A DNA stretch of 64,000 nt, taken from positions 143,521 through 207,520 of IMG/VR virus record IMGVR_UViG_3300044701_003953; one strand, 5' to 3'. Of this stretch, positions 49,831 through 58,352 are shown piece by piece. The notes beneath the pieces are model-generated. The model searched no databases and was not told the origin of the DNA. It saw nothing but the letters and a program-made list of their open reading frames with translations. How positions within the stretch are numbered: position 1 is the stretch's first letter; each line of letters opens with the position of its first letter. The stretch comes from a virus. Position numbers and translations under genes: made by a program.

Positions 49831-50062
49831 GTGGATCTCTTTTGAGTAATTGTAAAGTCCGTTCTTTGTACCACTCATCTTCGATCTGTCCGAAATTTGG
49901 ACATTTCGCTATCTGATCTTCGATATACCATTTGAGTTTGACTAGATCTTCTTTGTAACGGCAAGAGACGAATCCGGTGTCGTAAGTGTCGTTAGCTTTG
50001 TGAGTGAGATATCGTATGTGGTCATGGACCACGTTGATATCATTGTGTACTTTTTTCAACAT
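49817..50062 (-). CDS. Small unknown protein coupled to the co-chaperonin
   Basis: 81 residues starting at ATG 50062, which shares ATGA with the GroES-like gene stop. Helical start (KVHNDINVVHDHIRYL), a Cys in VSCRYKEDLVK and a basic tail. No domain recognised. Upstream in-frame extension would run over the whole end of the co-chaperonin gene. Confidence 0.6.
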   Translation of the reverse strand: MLKKVHNDINVVHDHIRYLTHKANDTYDTGFVSCRYKEDLVKLKWYIEDQIAKCPNFGQIEDEWYKERTLQLLKRDPHGKL

Positions 50063-50415
50063 CAGACAGCGTCGCTGATGGTCTCGTCGGCTGGTGGTGC
50101 TTCGTCGCTGGCTATCATAATATCTTTGCTGTCTACCCGACGTATAGTCATTTCTTCGCCGTCGATTTCTACCTTCGTGCCACGTGACCATCGACCGTGC
50201 GCGACCAAGATCCATTGTCCTTCTTGTATATCTTTCTGTTCGGGCCCCACAGCGAATACTTTGGCCCAGCGTGGACGGATACCGGAGCTCTTACCGTCGT
50301 CACTAGGAAGGATGAGTCCGTATTGTAGCTTACGTTCACCGAAGTTCATGTCGCGCACTAATACGTGATCACGGATAGGGCGTATTGATTTTAGTTTGAT
50401 AGGGTCGAAACTCAT
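50062..50415 (-). CDS. GroES/gp31-like co-chaperonin
   Basis: 117 residues with the GroES pattern: IRPIRDHVLVRDM, a mobile-loop-like region (LQYGLILPSDD), VFAVGPEQKDIQEGQWI and RRVDSKDIMIA. T4 gp31 is 111 residues and replaces host GroES so that GroEL can fold the capsid protein. The C-terminal tail is acidic. It implies use of the host GroEL. It lies beside the structural and replication genes. Confidence 0.85.
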   Translation of the reverse strand: MSFDPIKLKSIRPIRDHVLVRDMNFGERKLQYGLILPSDDGKSSGIRPRWAKVFAVGPEQKDIQEGQWILVAHGRWSRGTKVEIDGEEMTIRRVDSKDIMIASDEAPPADETISDAV

Positions 50416-50417
50416 CT

Positions 50418-50903
50418 TTAGATTCTCGTCGGTCCTTTTGGTCTACGGGGGTCTGGCATCTTTTCTTGTACCACAGTAGTTTCTTTAGCCATAGAATCAG
50501 CTAGATTACCACGTAATTTTTTATCGGGCGGCACAAAAGTTTCCGTTTCCGCTTCGTTGGTGGTAGTCGGATCTTGATTGTTTGAAAGGGAGGGTTGATC
50601 ATTTTCTTTTTGCATAAACATATCTTCCGTCGGATTAGATTTTTTTACTGCTTTCGATCGTGAAGTTTTTGCCCCAGCGATCTGTTGTCTTTTTAACTTG
50701 TCTTCCCTTGATTCTGTGCCACCAATCTGGTAATGATCGGCGATAGCTGAATTCCGTGGGTTTTGTATGGTACCACCGGGTCCCAGTTGATCTCCACGAG
50801 CATTGACCTTCATATTGCCGACAGCGATAGTTTCCTCACCGACTGCTTTGAGTCCTTCAAAATCAATTTGTTTGCCCATGGCTGTAGTATACATTTTTTT
50901 CAT
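50418..50903 (-). CDS. Unknown low-complexity phage protein
   Basis: 161 residues: a short ordered start (MYTTAMGKQIDFEGLKAVGEE, in two parts) followed by Gln/Asn/Lys/Thr-rich disordered sequence with many polar linkers. It might be an internal virion or scaffold protein. The ATG at 50903 follows the DnaE-like gene. No family recognised. Confidence 0.55.
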   Translation of the reverse strand: MKKMYTTAMGKQIDFEGLKAVGEETIAVGNMKVNARGDQLGPGGTIQNPRNSAIADHYQIGGTESREDKLKRQQIAGAKTSRSKAVKKSNPTEDMFMQKENDQPSLSNNQDPTTTNEAETETFVPPDKKLRGNLADSMAKETTVVQEKMPDPRRPKGPTRI

Positions 50904-50912
50904 ATTCGTCCT

Positions 50913-51425
50913 TTACTTCAAGAATTCTTTTATATCAAGATCGTAATACATGCTATCAATGAGGTGCACCTCCATGAGATACAACACATAACTGGCTACA
51001 CTGGAGCCTCTTCCTACACCACAAACTACTCCATTTGATTTCATGGTATCTGCGAAATATTTAAGATATTTTAAAAGAGGCATGAGATTTCTTTCCTGGT
51101 ACAACAGCAGTTCTTCGCCACACCTTTGTAGTTGTTCTTGTGTGCGGCACTGGGATAGTATCCATGCCGCGATGTCCAAGTCTTGATATTCTTTGGGCAT
51201 GTACCAGTTGCTCTGACATATCTCGTCGAATTCTTCTGGGCTAACCGACAAAGGCTGATACTTTTGCAGATCTGAAAATTCTCTCCAGTATTTTTCATTG
51301 CTGGAATTAAACTTCTCCGGATCGTCAATCAGCAAGTTAGACATGTCTATGTCGGGGATCTGATATATCAGATCAACGACGTCTTTTTCGTCGAATACCT
51401 TGCGTCCGTATTGATCTTTGATCAT
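50913..51425 (-). CDS. DnaE-like fragment: polymerase III alpha segment without the catalytic Asp residues
   Basis: 170 residues. The C-terminal half reads GVGRGSSVASYVLYLMEVHL and MYYDLDIKEFLK (in parts), matching the PolIII alpha segment GPGRGSxxGSLVAYAL...DLLFERFL that lies just before the catalytic PDFDVDF. The protein stops exactly there, so it has no polymerase active site. The N-terminal part is helical and acidic. The gene overlaps the next one by 4 bases and looks intact, not a recent truncation. Function unknown. Confidence 0.6.
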   Translation of the reverse strand: MIKDQYGRKVFDEKDVVDLIYQIPDIDMSNLLIDDPEKFNSSNEKYWREFSDLQKYQPLSVSPEEFDEICQSNWYMPKEYQDLDIAAWILSQCRTQEQLQRCGEELLLYQERNLMPLLKYLKYFADTMKSNGVVCGVGRGSSVASYVLYLMEVHLIDSMYYDLDIKEFLK

Positions 51426-51670
51426 TGTATGTCAATTATGCCCTTGAATCCCCGTCCCGATTGCTCGGCACGCTTTTCCATCTCTTCCATTTTGCGTCGA
51501 TTGCGCTCATTGATTTCCCACTGGTAATCCTCGATTATCATCTGTATCTGCGGCACGATTTCAAAAGGCCCAAATCGAGAAGCCTGCAGGAGTTTTCGTT
51601 GCAGTTCTCCCAATTTCTTCTGCAATTCGTCGTCTCCGATGCCGGTAAGGTCTTGTCCCAATGGATGCAT
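51422..51670 (-). CDS. Small helical phage protein behind a terminator-embedded promoter
   Basis: 82 residues from the ATG at 51670. Helical: a GDDELQKKLGELQRKLLQ segment, then VPQIQMIIEDYQWEINERN and a basic tail. A GTG 15 codons earlier would put the start inside a terminator hairpin. The -10 box TATACT ends 9 bases before the ATG and no ribosome site is visible, which fits a leaderless mRNA. No family recognised. Confidence 0.65.
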   Translation of the reverse strand: MHPLGQDLTGIGDDELQKKLGELQRKLLQASRFGPFEIVPQIQMIIEDYQWEINERNRRKMEEMEKRAEQSGRGFKGIIDIQ

Positions 51671-51679
51671 ATATTTGTT

Positions 51680-51709
51680 AGTATAGACGAAAACGCCAGT
51701 GGGTGTCAA
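51680..51709 (-). promoter_or_regulatory. Sigma-70-type promoter with -35 box in a terminator loop
   Basis: TTGACA (51709-51704), an 18-base spacer and TATACT (51685-51680). The -35 box is in the loop of the terminator at 51694-51720. Confidence 0.65.
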
Positions 51710-51720
51710 TGCCACTGGCG
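51694..51720 (-). terminator. Intrinsic terminator after the fibre gene run
   Basis: CGCCAGTGG-loop-CCACTGGCG, a 9-bp stem with a 9-base loop, followed on the minus strand by TTTTCGTCT. It follows the stop of the 305-residue virion protein gene. Confidence 0.7.
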
Positions 51721-51741
51721 ATATTTTGGTTGAAATAACTG

Positions 51742-52659
51742 TTAAGCGAAAGTGGCGCCGTTATTACCGATGCAATACCATTTTCCGGTCACAAACTGTA
51801 GTTGACAGGCTTGTCCTACTTCAGTGAATGTTATCGTACCTAATTGCGGCACGGCAGGAGTTCCTTGGCTTTCTTTCCAACCTGCGCTGTCTACAGCAAT
51901 AGACATGGTGCCGGATTCGCTGGTCATGATGAAAGTTTTAGTTTGCCCTTCGTTGCCGTCGGCCAATGATGAATTTTCTGTGGGCAATGAAGTAGCAAAT
52001 GTAGTCACGGAAGTCGTGCCACTGGCAGATTCGCCATCGTCGATGTCATCGCGCGAAAATTCGTTGGAGTTACGAGACAAGTCAGCGATGTAAAAAACGC
52101 TACCGTTATAAGAGCTCACTTCTAGTAGATAATCGCCTATTTGATCGAATATCACAGTATCAATACCGTCGTAGCCTTTGATCTTAGTGATTCCACGCAC
52201 GATATCTCGTGGAAATTTAACGGCATGTCCCGGTGAAGTGACTTCAACTAGCAGACAGATAGTGGCCCAACCTGCGTTCGTTCCGATTGGGAAACCAGAA
52301 AAAGTCAAACTCACTAATTCTTCGCTGGTTTTAATGTGATGGAAATTTCCCGCGGTAAAATCAGCATTAACGCTGTCGCCGGCTGGGATATGTGGAACTA
52401 TACGCTGATACCAAGCCTTGAGTTGTGGGTTAGAAAGTATAGTTCCCGCGAGATCGTTGTAAGTGGGATCGTTGACAGATCCGCCACTGAGTGGGCGTTT
52501 CAGCAAAACTTTGTTTTGCAGGTCTTCGATTTCACTCTTCGTGAACACCAGATTATTACGAGTGTTGGTAAAGTTATCTCGAAACCCTTGGCTGTCATTG
52601 TCTTGTCCGGCAATGGGGTAATTACCGTTGATATTGTATGGGTTAATGGAACTTGGCAT
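51742..52659 (-). CDS. Virion structural protein, probable
   Basis: 305 residues. It starts with PSSINPYNINGNYPIAGQDN and has beta-rich, Gly/Ser/Thr-rich middle regions with a C-terminal CQLQFVTGKWYCIGNNG that resembles the end domains of tail or fibre proteins. It directly follows the 1588-residue protein gene and ends at a terminator, so it closes the structural block. Exact location in the virion is unknown. Confidence 0.65.
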   Translation of the reverse strand: MPSSINPYNINGNYPIAGQDNDSQGFRDNFTNTRNNLVFTKSEIEDLQNKVLLKRPLSGGSVNDPTYNDLAGTILSNPQLKAWYQRIVPHIPAGDSVNADFTAGNFHHIKTSEELVSLTFSGFPIGTNAGWATICLLVEVTSPGHAVKFPRDIVRGITKIKGYDGIDTVIFDQIGDYLLEVSSYNGSVFYIADLSRNSNEFSRDDIDDGESASGTTSVTTFATSLPTENSSLADGNEGQTKTFIMTSESGTMSIAVDSAGWKESQGTPAVPQLGTITFTEVGQACQLQFVTGKWYCIGNNGATFA

Positions 52660-55600
52660 TTATTCAAATACTCCAATTTGTGGGAATTTCAAGTATTTAT
52701 CATCTGTTTCGGGCCCTTGATAGTTATCCCGATTATCAAAGAATCGTGTACCATTTCTGTCAAATACGGTGTATCCGCCACTGGTCTCCACGTCTGTTTT
52801 CCAGCGTCGGTAAGTGGGTACAGTCTGGCTTCCGCTGATATTGGTGTCGTAGACCATGAATGTAAAACCATTGGTGACTCCGTTTAATACCTTGATTTTT
52901 TCACCGAACACTACTTCGCGAACAAATTCCAGCGTGACTAAATCTTCGTCGCTGATGTTTATCCTCCAGATTCCCCCTCGCTGGTTATCTATCTCGTAAC
53001 TGATTACTGTGCCCGGGGACACCGCTGATAAGTCATTGTTAGTGATTAATATGTTGTCCCTGACATCAACTACATAGGTATTTGCAGGAATCTTTGGCCC
53101 AAATAATCTCATACCATTAGAAATTCCCAATGGTATCCGGTCAACGGCTACGCCATATGTTATTGTTTCGGCATCGAGGTCATAATTTTCATCAAAAGAT
53201 ACCGATGTCACCGTAGATCTTAGTAAAATCGTTATGCCCGGGCTGACGCTTTTTACAAGTGGTTTGTTCAGAGTCACTGAGACTTCGTTGTTTTCATAGT
53301 TTATCGACTGTGCGATTATTTGTGTCCCGTCGGCGATTCCTAGCGCCGATACAGACTTACCGAGATAAGATACTCCTAATAACCAAGGTAGCACGAGTTC
53401 TGTGTCGCCAGCATTGGCACCGGCTCTTAGCATTTGACTTTCGACCGTCAGAGCTTTATTTTTTATTCCGGGTATCACACTATAAGCATCAAATCCAAAT
53501 TTAGTATCGGTCCCTTCAGAGTCTTGCCCAACGGCTTCGATGTCGCTGCCGTCATTGGGTATATCTCCAATATAAAAGTTTTGATAATCAACCCAGCCAT
53601 CAAAAGGTCCAGTGGGGTTATCATATTCTTCTTGCCTCGCGAATACCAAAAGTTCTCCATGCTCGAAACTCTTGATGCCATCGATTCCGCCGTTATCTTT
53701 TATATATTGCACGGTTCGTTTGTTGATAGAATCGAATGATTGCTCGACAGCATACTCAACGATTCCTCCGCCATGTACTCCCGGGCCCAGTGTAAGTCTG
53801 TCAAACGTGGTCTCTTTGCTGTTCTTGAATTCTCCGATGCTAGGCACAAAATACTTACTAAGAGCACTATCGAGTTGATATCTATCAATGGTGAATTCGA
53901 CTTCGTCAAACCTAATGCCTTTGTTCTTGAGTCGATAAGCGATGAGTTTAGCCGCACCGGGTACAGTATAGGCCAATACCACTGCACGACGGAATCCTAA
54001 CACAGTTCTATCGGGTTGCACCGACGTCATCCAGTCTGGGAATACGCCACGAGCTTGATAACCGAGAGCGTTGATCAGATTATTGTTCATGTTAGCGAAA
54101 GTACTGGGGTAAATCGTCTGATTTTCGAATTGATAAGTTAAATTGGTTTTAGATGTAAAGGTTGGCACAGGACGGCTCACTGTTACCAAACTTTCAGAGA
54201 CTGATAATATTTTAGTCCCTGGCAATATGCCCGGTCCTGTTAAAGTTGCACCAACGATGTCTTCGGAGGGGGATCTATAAAGATTGATCTGTGACCCCGA
54301 CGACGACTGGGCCACGAGTATACCGTTATGTCCGATGTAAGGTTTCCCTCTCAACTCAACTTGTTCGCTAACGGGGGCTTCGGATAGATTGTTGGGGTCA
54401 ATGATTTCTATGTATACTACTTCATATTTGGTATTATAGAATTCATCGACAGCCACAGCAGTTTTGATCTCGCCGAAGTTAATTTGTTTCCAGTAATGAT
54501 TTTTCTCGATAGCAGCGATATAATCGTTTAGATCGCTGGCATTGATTCCGGCCGCCGACAAGAATTTAATAGTAGTCGCCTTGCCAAACCATGGATCCGA
54601 TCTTCTATAGATCAATTCGTCGGGGAATATATCTTGATCATTGATAATCTCAAAAAACTTTTGTCTTTGTTCCAGCGTCGGAAATGCTTTGAAGTAGAGA
54701 TTTTCAAAAGGTTTCTTGTGTACTGGGTCGAGTCGAAGCTTAAATCTCTTGACCGACGAAACCACACCGTCAAGTATATAAACCAAATCTCCTTCCCTGA
54801 TTTCGCCTAACAACAATTGATTTAAAATTAGTTCAGTATAAACTGCTCCGTTGTCGTCGATTTTCTTAAACTGACCTACAATAATAGTGTTTGGAGAAAT
54901 GTTTTTTCCACTAATTTCTTTCAGTCGGAAATCGCTAGATCCCGAATAGGCCAAAAAGATTTTATTAGGATAGGATACTTCTGTCCAGCTAACTGTAGAC
55001 GTGTAGCCATCGAGGCTGATTGTTTCGGATACTTTCTTGGGCGACACGTTCAGGCCCGAAGATTTATAGATTTTCTTAATATTAGCTGTTTCGGCTTTGA
55101 CATCAAATTGATAAAGATTATCAAATCTAGTGCGATTTTTGTCAAAGGTGGTGTTATCTTTATCTAATTGGAAATATCGGAAAGTAGCCCGGCCCGATAT
55201 GATACCATCGTTGATGAGTTGCAAACTCAATGCCTGTGGTAGACGACTCTCGGGGCCCGAAACAAGGCTGTATTTTACTGTCTGCCCTAGTTCACTGACA
55301 GCTTCGATCTTGAGTTCGCTGATTGATCCATTGACGACCGAACCGAGATTTTCGGGAGTTTTCCATATTATACGATCAGTGAGACTTCCTAACACAGTCA
55401 GGCTATACTGTATAGGTTCACTACGATATAAACCTTCGGCAGTGGAAGATCTCAAGATAACGATATCGCCAACTCCGATATCAGAAATCAGTGCTTGGTC
55501 AAGGACGACCCGGGTGATCATTGCTGGATCATCGATCGTGCCGGTATTGACGATCTCTTCTCTGAGGATCTTAGTGCCTTCTGGTATACCGCCTACAATG

Positions 55601-57426
55601 ATAGATCGTCCAACCGTTGATGTACCCGGTACATAAGAAAGATCGAGTATAAAACTCTCTGCTTGAGCAGGAGATAACACTTTTCTCTGCGAAATTAATT
55701 TCTTTTCCGCTGTAATGATAAATTCATATGTTTTGATTTCTTCTTGCTGTGGTTCAAGGTACCCGTGCAACCAACCGTTTTCATCTAACGACAACGCCGG
55801 AGGCAATTTACTTTCTCCTTCGTCGAATACGGTACCGTCACGATCAAAACCTATTCCTGTTTCGTTTGCTGGATCTATCTCGGGGTAGGTCAAAGTCAAC
55901 CCAACAAAATATTTCCCTTGGGGCAACGGATCTGTAAATTTGAGTTGCTGTCCGCGATCCAGCACAACATAGTCAACATCGACGTCGAGCTCAACGATAT
56001 CGGGATCTTGGTCATCGTCCTCTTCGCTGTCGGGTTTAAATAATCCAAAAATATTAAATTCTGCGACTTCGGGAAAATTAGAATAAATGTTAACCGATGT
56101 GTTTCCGAGGTTCTTTAATGTGTAATTGGAACTGACATCAGGAGGATAATTTAGCAAGGAAACGTGATCTTGATTGACTTGATAAATTATTTCTCGATGG
56201 CTGATTATTTCACCTTCCTTGTAGTTCTTTGCTGGAGTCCATTCGGGTATACCAGCCAACAAAAGATTGTCGGTGCTACCATCAGAATAAAATTCTACGT
56301 ATGTGTCTTGGGAAAACCCAATTGATCTTACTGCGTTTTTATCGAAACCGGATCCGCCACTAGTAGAGATCGACCAAGTCAAATCGTCTCCATTGAAATC
56401 AATGGCATCAAATTTAAAAGCAAAATTGTTTTCTTGCCGAAGAGTTGGTAAATTTCCGGCTGGCGTAATGATCACTGGTAAGTAACGATTATCGTGGTCG
56501 ACAGTGAGAGAATTGTTATCGGCGGTGATAGCGATTTTTTGTATCTGATACAAACGATAGATCGACGATGTATCGGGCGTGATATCTTCACGCGATAGCA
56601 CATCTTCGTTAGCGACATAAAGCAGATCTTGATATCTTAATATCGTACCACGTGTGTATGGCGTGTTAGGTCTCCACTTGTAGATCACTCCGTTAATAAA
56701 GTGATCTTGGTCGGCTGTAAATAGACCTTTTGATGCTACGCTGATGACGTAATTCAAGGAGTCGACGTTAGCACCGTCTGAAACTTCGACAGTAAAAGTA
56801 TAGGCTCGGTTTCTAGATTTCCCCAATGAATCGTATGGTACATCATCGAAGAAAGTCCTCACCGACGCATTGTTAGGATTATAGGTATCGTAGCCCGGTG
56901 TTATCGAGGCATATTCGTCGGTTTCTCTTAGTATGTAACCTGAGATGAGCCCCGAGCTCGACATGATTACTCCGGGTGGCAACTGTCCTTTTGTGATTTT
57001 CCATTTTAAGTCGGCATTAGGATTCTCTTCTACCGCACGTAATTGCTTTTGGAAATAAGTCCCGTCGAATACATTGCCAAGGTTGTTTATCCTGGGAGTA
57101 ATCACCGGAGGAAAAACATTATTGACTGAAAGGAAAAATGTTCGATCGACTACGGTGCCTTGTTGTGTGGTTGCACGGATAGTGAAACGATATTCTCTTG
57201 TTTCGTCGACTTCGATGGGATCAAGTACTACTGGTACACCCTGTAGCATTCCGGAGCGCACTATTTGTATACCGGGAGGTAGTTCTCCAGATTGGAATGT
57301 AAATCTCACAGATTCATCGGCTGTTGACGATCCGTCGGTACTTACTTCTAATCGTTTTTCATAGAAAAACAACTCGGGTATTGATCCCAAGTTTCCCGCG
57401 GCGGTGATCCAACGGGGTCTAGACAT
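52660..57426 (-). CDS. Very large tail or fibre protein with putative Ig-like repeats
   Basis: 1588 residues from the ATG at 57426 (GGGAG 6 bases upstream). The N-terminal 200 have two repeats of a putative Ig (He_PIG) type: PPGIQIVRSGMLQGVP and PPGVIMSSSGLISGYI. Further Ig-like and beta-rich segments run through the protein, with Gly/Pro/Asn-rich links. Such proteins form long tail fibres or baseplate wedges and bind host surfaces. It follows the two fibre genes in the same direction and its stop abuts the 305-residue gene. Confidence 0.75.
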   Translation of the reverse strand: MSRPRWITAAGNLGSIPELFFYEKRLEVSTDGSSTADESVRFTFQSGELPPGIQIVRSGMLQGVPVVLDPIEVDETREYRFTIRATTQQGTVVDRTFFLSVNNVFPPVITPRINNLGNVFDGTYFQKQLRAVEENPNADLKWKITKGQLPPGVIMSSSGLISGYILRETDEYASITPGYDTYNPNNASVRTFFDDVPYDSLGKSRNRAYTFTVEVSDGANVDSLNYVISVASKGLFTADQDHFINGVIYKWRPNTPYTRGTILRYQDLLYVANEDVLSREDITPDTSSIYRLYQIQKIAITADNNSLTVDHDNRYLPVIITPAGNLPTLRQENNFAFKFDAIDFNGDDLTWSISTSGGSGFDKNAVRSIGFSQDTYVEFYSDGSTDNLLLAGIPEWTPAKNYKEGEIISHREIIYQVNQDHVSLLNYPPDVSSNYTLKNLGNTSVNIYSNFPEVAEFNIFGLFKPDSEEDDDQDPDIVELDVDVDYVVLDRGQQLKFTDPLPQGKYFVGLTLTYPEIDPANETGIGFDRDGTVFDEGESKLPPALSLDENGWLHGYLEPQQEEIKTYEFIITAEKKLISQRKVLSPAQAESFILDLSYVPGTSTVGRSIIVGGIPEGTKILREEIVNTGTIDDPAMITRVVLDQALISDIGVGDIVILRSSTAEGLYRSEPIQYSLTVLGSLTDRIIWKTPENLGSVVNGSISELKIEAVSELGQTVKYSLVSGPESRLPQALSLQLINDGIISGRATFRYFQLDKDNTTFDKNRTRFDNLYQFDVKAETANIKKIYKSSGLNVSPKKVSETISLDGYTSTVSWTEVSYPNKIFLAYSGSSDFRLKEISGKNISPNTIIVGQFKKIDDNGAVYTELILNQLLLGEIREGDLVYILDGVVSSVKRFKLRLDPVHKKPFENLYFKAFPTLEQRQKFFEIINDQDIFPDELIYRRSDPWFGKATTIKFLSAAGINASDLNDYIAAIEKNHYWKQINFGEIKTAVAVDEFYNTKYEVVYIEIIDPNNLSEAPVSEQVELRGKPYIGHNGILVAQSSSGSQINLYRSPSEDIVGATLTGPGILPGTKILSVSESLVTVSRPVPTFTSKTNLTYQFENQTIYPSTFANMNNNLINALGYQARGVFPDWMTSVQPDRTVLGFRRAVVLAYTVPGAAKLIAYRLKNKGIRFDEVEFTIDRYQLDSALSKYFVPSIGEFKNSKETTFDRLTLGPGVHGGGIVEYAVEQSFDSINKRTVQYIKDNGGIDGIKSFEHGELLVFARQEEYDNPTGPFDGWVDYQNFYIGDIPNDGSDIEAVGQDSEGTDTKFGFDAYSVIPGIKNKALTVESQMLRAGANAGDTELVLPWLLGVSYLGKSVSALGIADGTQIIAQSINYENNEVSVTLNKPLVKSVSPGITILLRSTVTSVSFDENYDLDAETITYGVAVDRIPLGISNGMRLFGPKIPANTYVVDVRDNILITNNDLSAVSPGTVISYEIDNQRGGIWRINISDEDLVTLEFVREVVFGEKIKVLNGVTNGFTFMVYDTNISGSQTVPTYRRWKTDVETSGGYTVFDRNGTRFFDNRDNYQGPETDDKYLKFPQIGVFE

Positions 57427-58322
57427 TACCAACTCCCAGTGTCTTTGGGAAATCTAATCCATTGAGTGTCGGCATAGATGTAAAAATAATTTTCGTCCCA
57501 AGATAATTGTCCAGGTGTGCCGCTGTCTGACGATGAGGACGGTATATAAAAATTTGCCACAGATACATTAGACAAAAACTTGGCTGTGCCGCCAATGTTT
57601 AAATTCCCAGTGATACCAGCACCGCCACGCACTTGTAAGGACCCAGAGTTAATATCAGTTGATGGACTGTTTCCTGAACCGACGATAGTACCGCCTATCA
57701 ATCGACTGGCTTGATTGATGCCATATCCTGGCTCCATCACGATATTTCCGTTAAACCATCTTGTAGTTCCGTTGATCAATCCAGTTAAATTTATATCAGT
57801 AGTATCTAATGTACCAACAAACACGCTTCCTGCAGCCGACAGATTACCCTCAAGGATTGTATCGACGTCAATAGTCAATGAAGCGTCGGATGTAATTTTT
57901 TCTATGCTTATCAATCTCGCAGAGATTTCATCTGATGTGGCCAAGGTTGATGTAATCGTTCCAGTATCAACACTGGCTGTGGTCACTTTCTGTACGGAAA
58001 CATTTCCACCAATAGTAAGGTTTCCGGAGATTGTCGCAGATCCGCCAATATTGAGGTTTCCAGCTATACCGGTTCCGCCGTTAACGATCAATGCTCCGCT
58101 ATTAACATCGGTACTGGCGCTGGGATCTAGTATTTCAACGGCACTGGTCACAGTCCCGCCGGAAAATGTTGCTTCGATATCTCTCACAGATTCGCTGATT
58201 TGCTCAATGATATAGGTATCATAGAGTTCGGTAAAATTGCTGTTGACTGCATCAAAGGCTTCCTTGATGCTCATACCAGCGCCCGAGTTAGATGGTGTGT
58301 TTCTAATTACTATTCTTGCCAT
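57426..58322 (-). CDS. Fibre protein with repeated short motifs
   Basis: 298 residues. GIAGNLNIGGSATISGNLTIGG and GGAGITGNLNIGGTAKF (in parts) are near-repeats typical of beta-helical or triple-stranded fibre shafts. The N-terminus carries SIKEAFDAVNSNFTELY, also seen in tail-fibre N-termini, matching FEKINQNFANI of the next protein. The C-terminus ends with DTGSW. CATAAATA lies upstream. Likely part of a multi-component fibre with the 999-residue protein. Confidence 0.75.
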   Translation of the reverse strand: MARIVIRNTPSNSGAGMSIKEAFDAVNSNFTELYDTYIIEQISESVRDIEATFSGGTVTSAVEILDPSASTDVNSGALIVNGGTGIAGNLNIGGSATISGNLTIGGNVSVQKVTTASVDTGTITSTLATSDEISARLISIEKITSDASLTIDVDTILEGNLSAAGSVFVGTLDTTDINLTGLINGTTRWFNGNIVMEPGYGINQASRLIGGTIVGSGNSPSTDINSGSLQVRGGAGITGNLNIGGTAKFLSNVSVANFYIPSSSSDSGTPGQLSWDENYFYIYADTQWIRFPKDTGSW

Positions 58323-58343
58323 GTTTATGTCATCCGTTTTTGA

Positions 58344-58351
58344 TATTTATG
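58344..58351 (-). promoter_or_regulatory. T4-type late promoter motif CATAAATA
   Basis: 21 bases before the ATG of the 298-residue fibre gene. Confidence 0.6.
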
Positions 58352-58352
58352 G

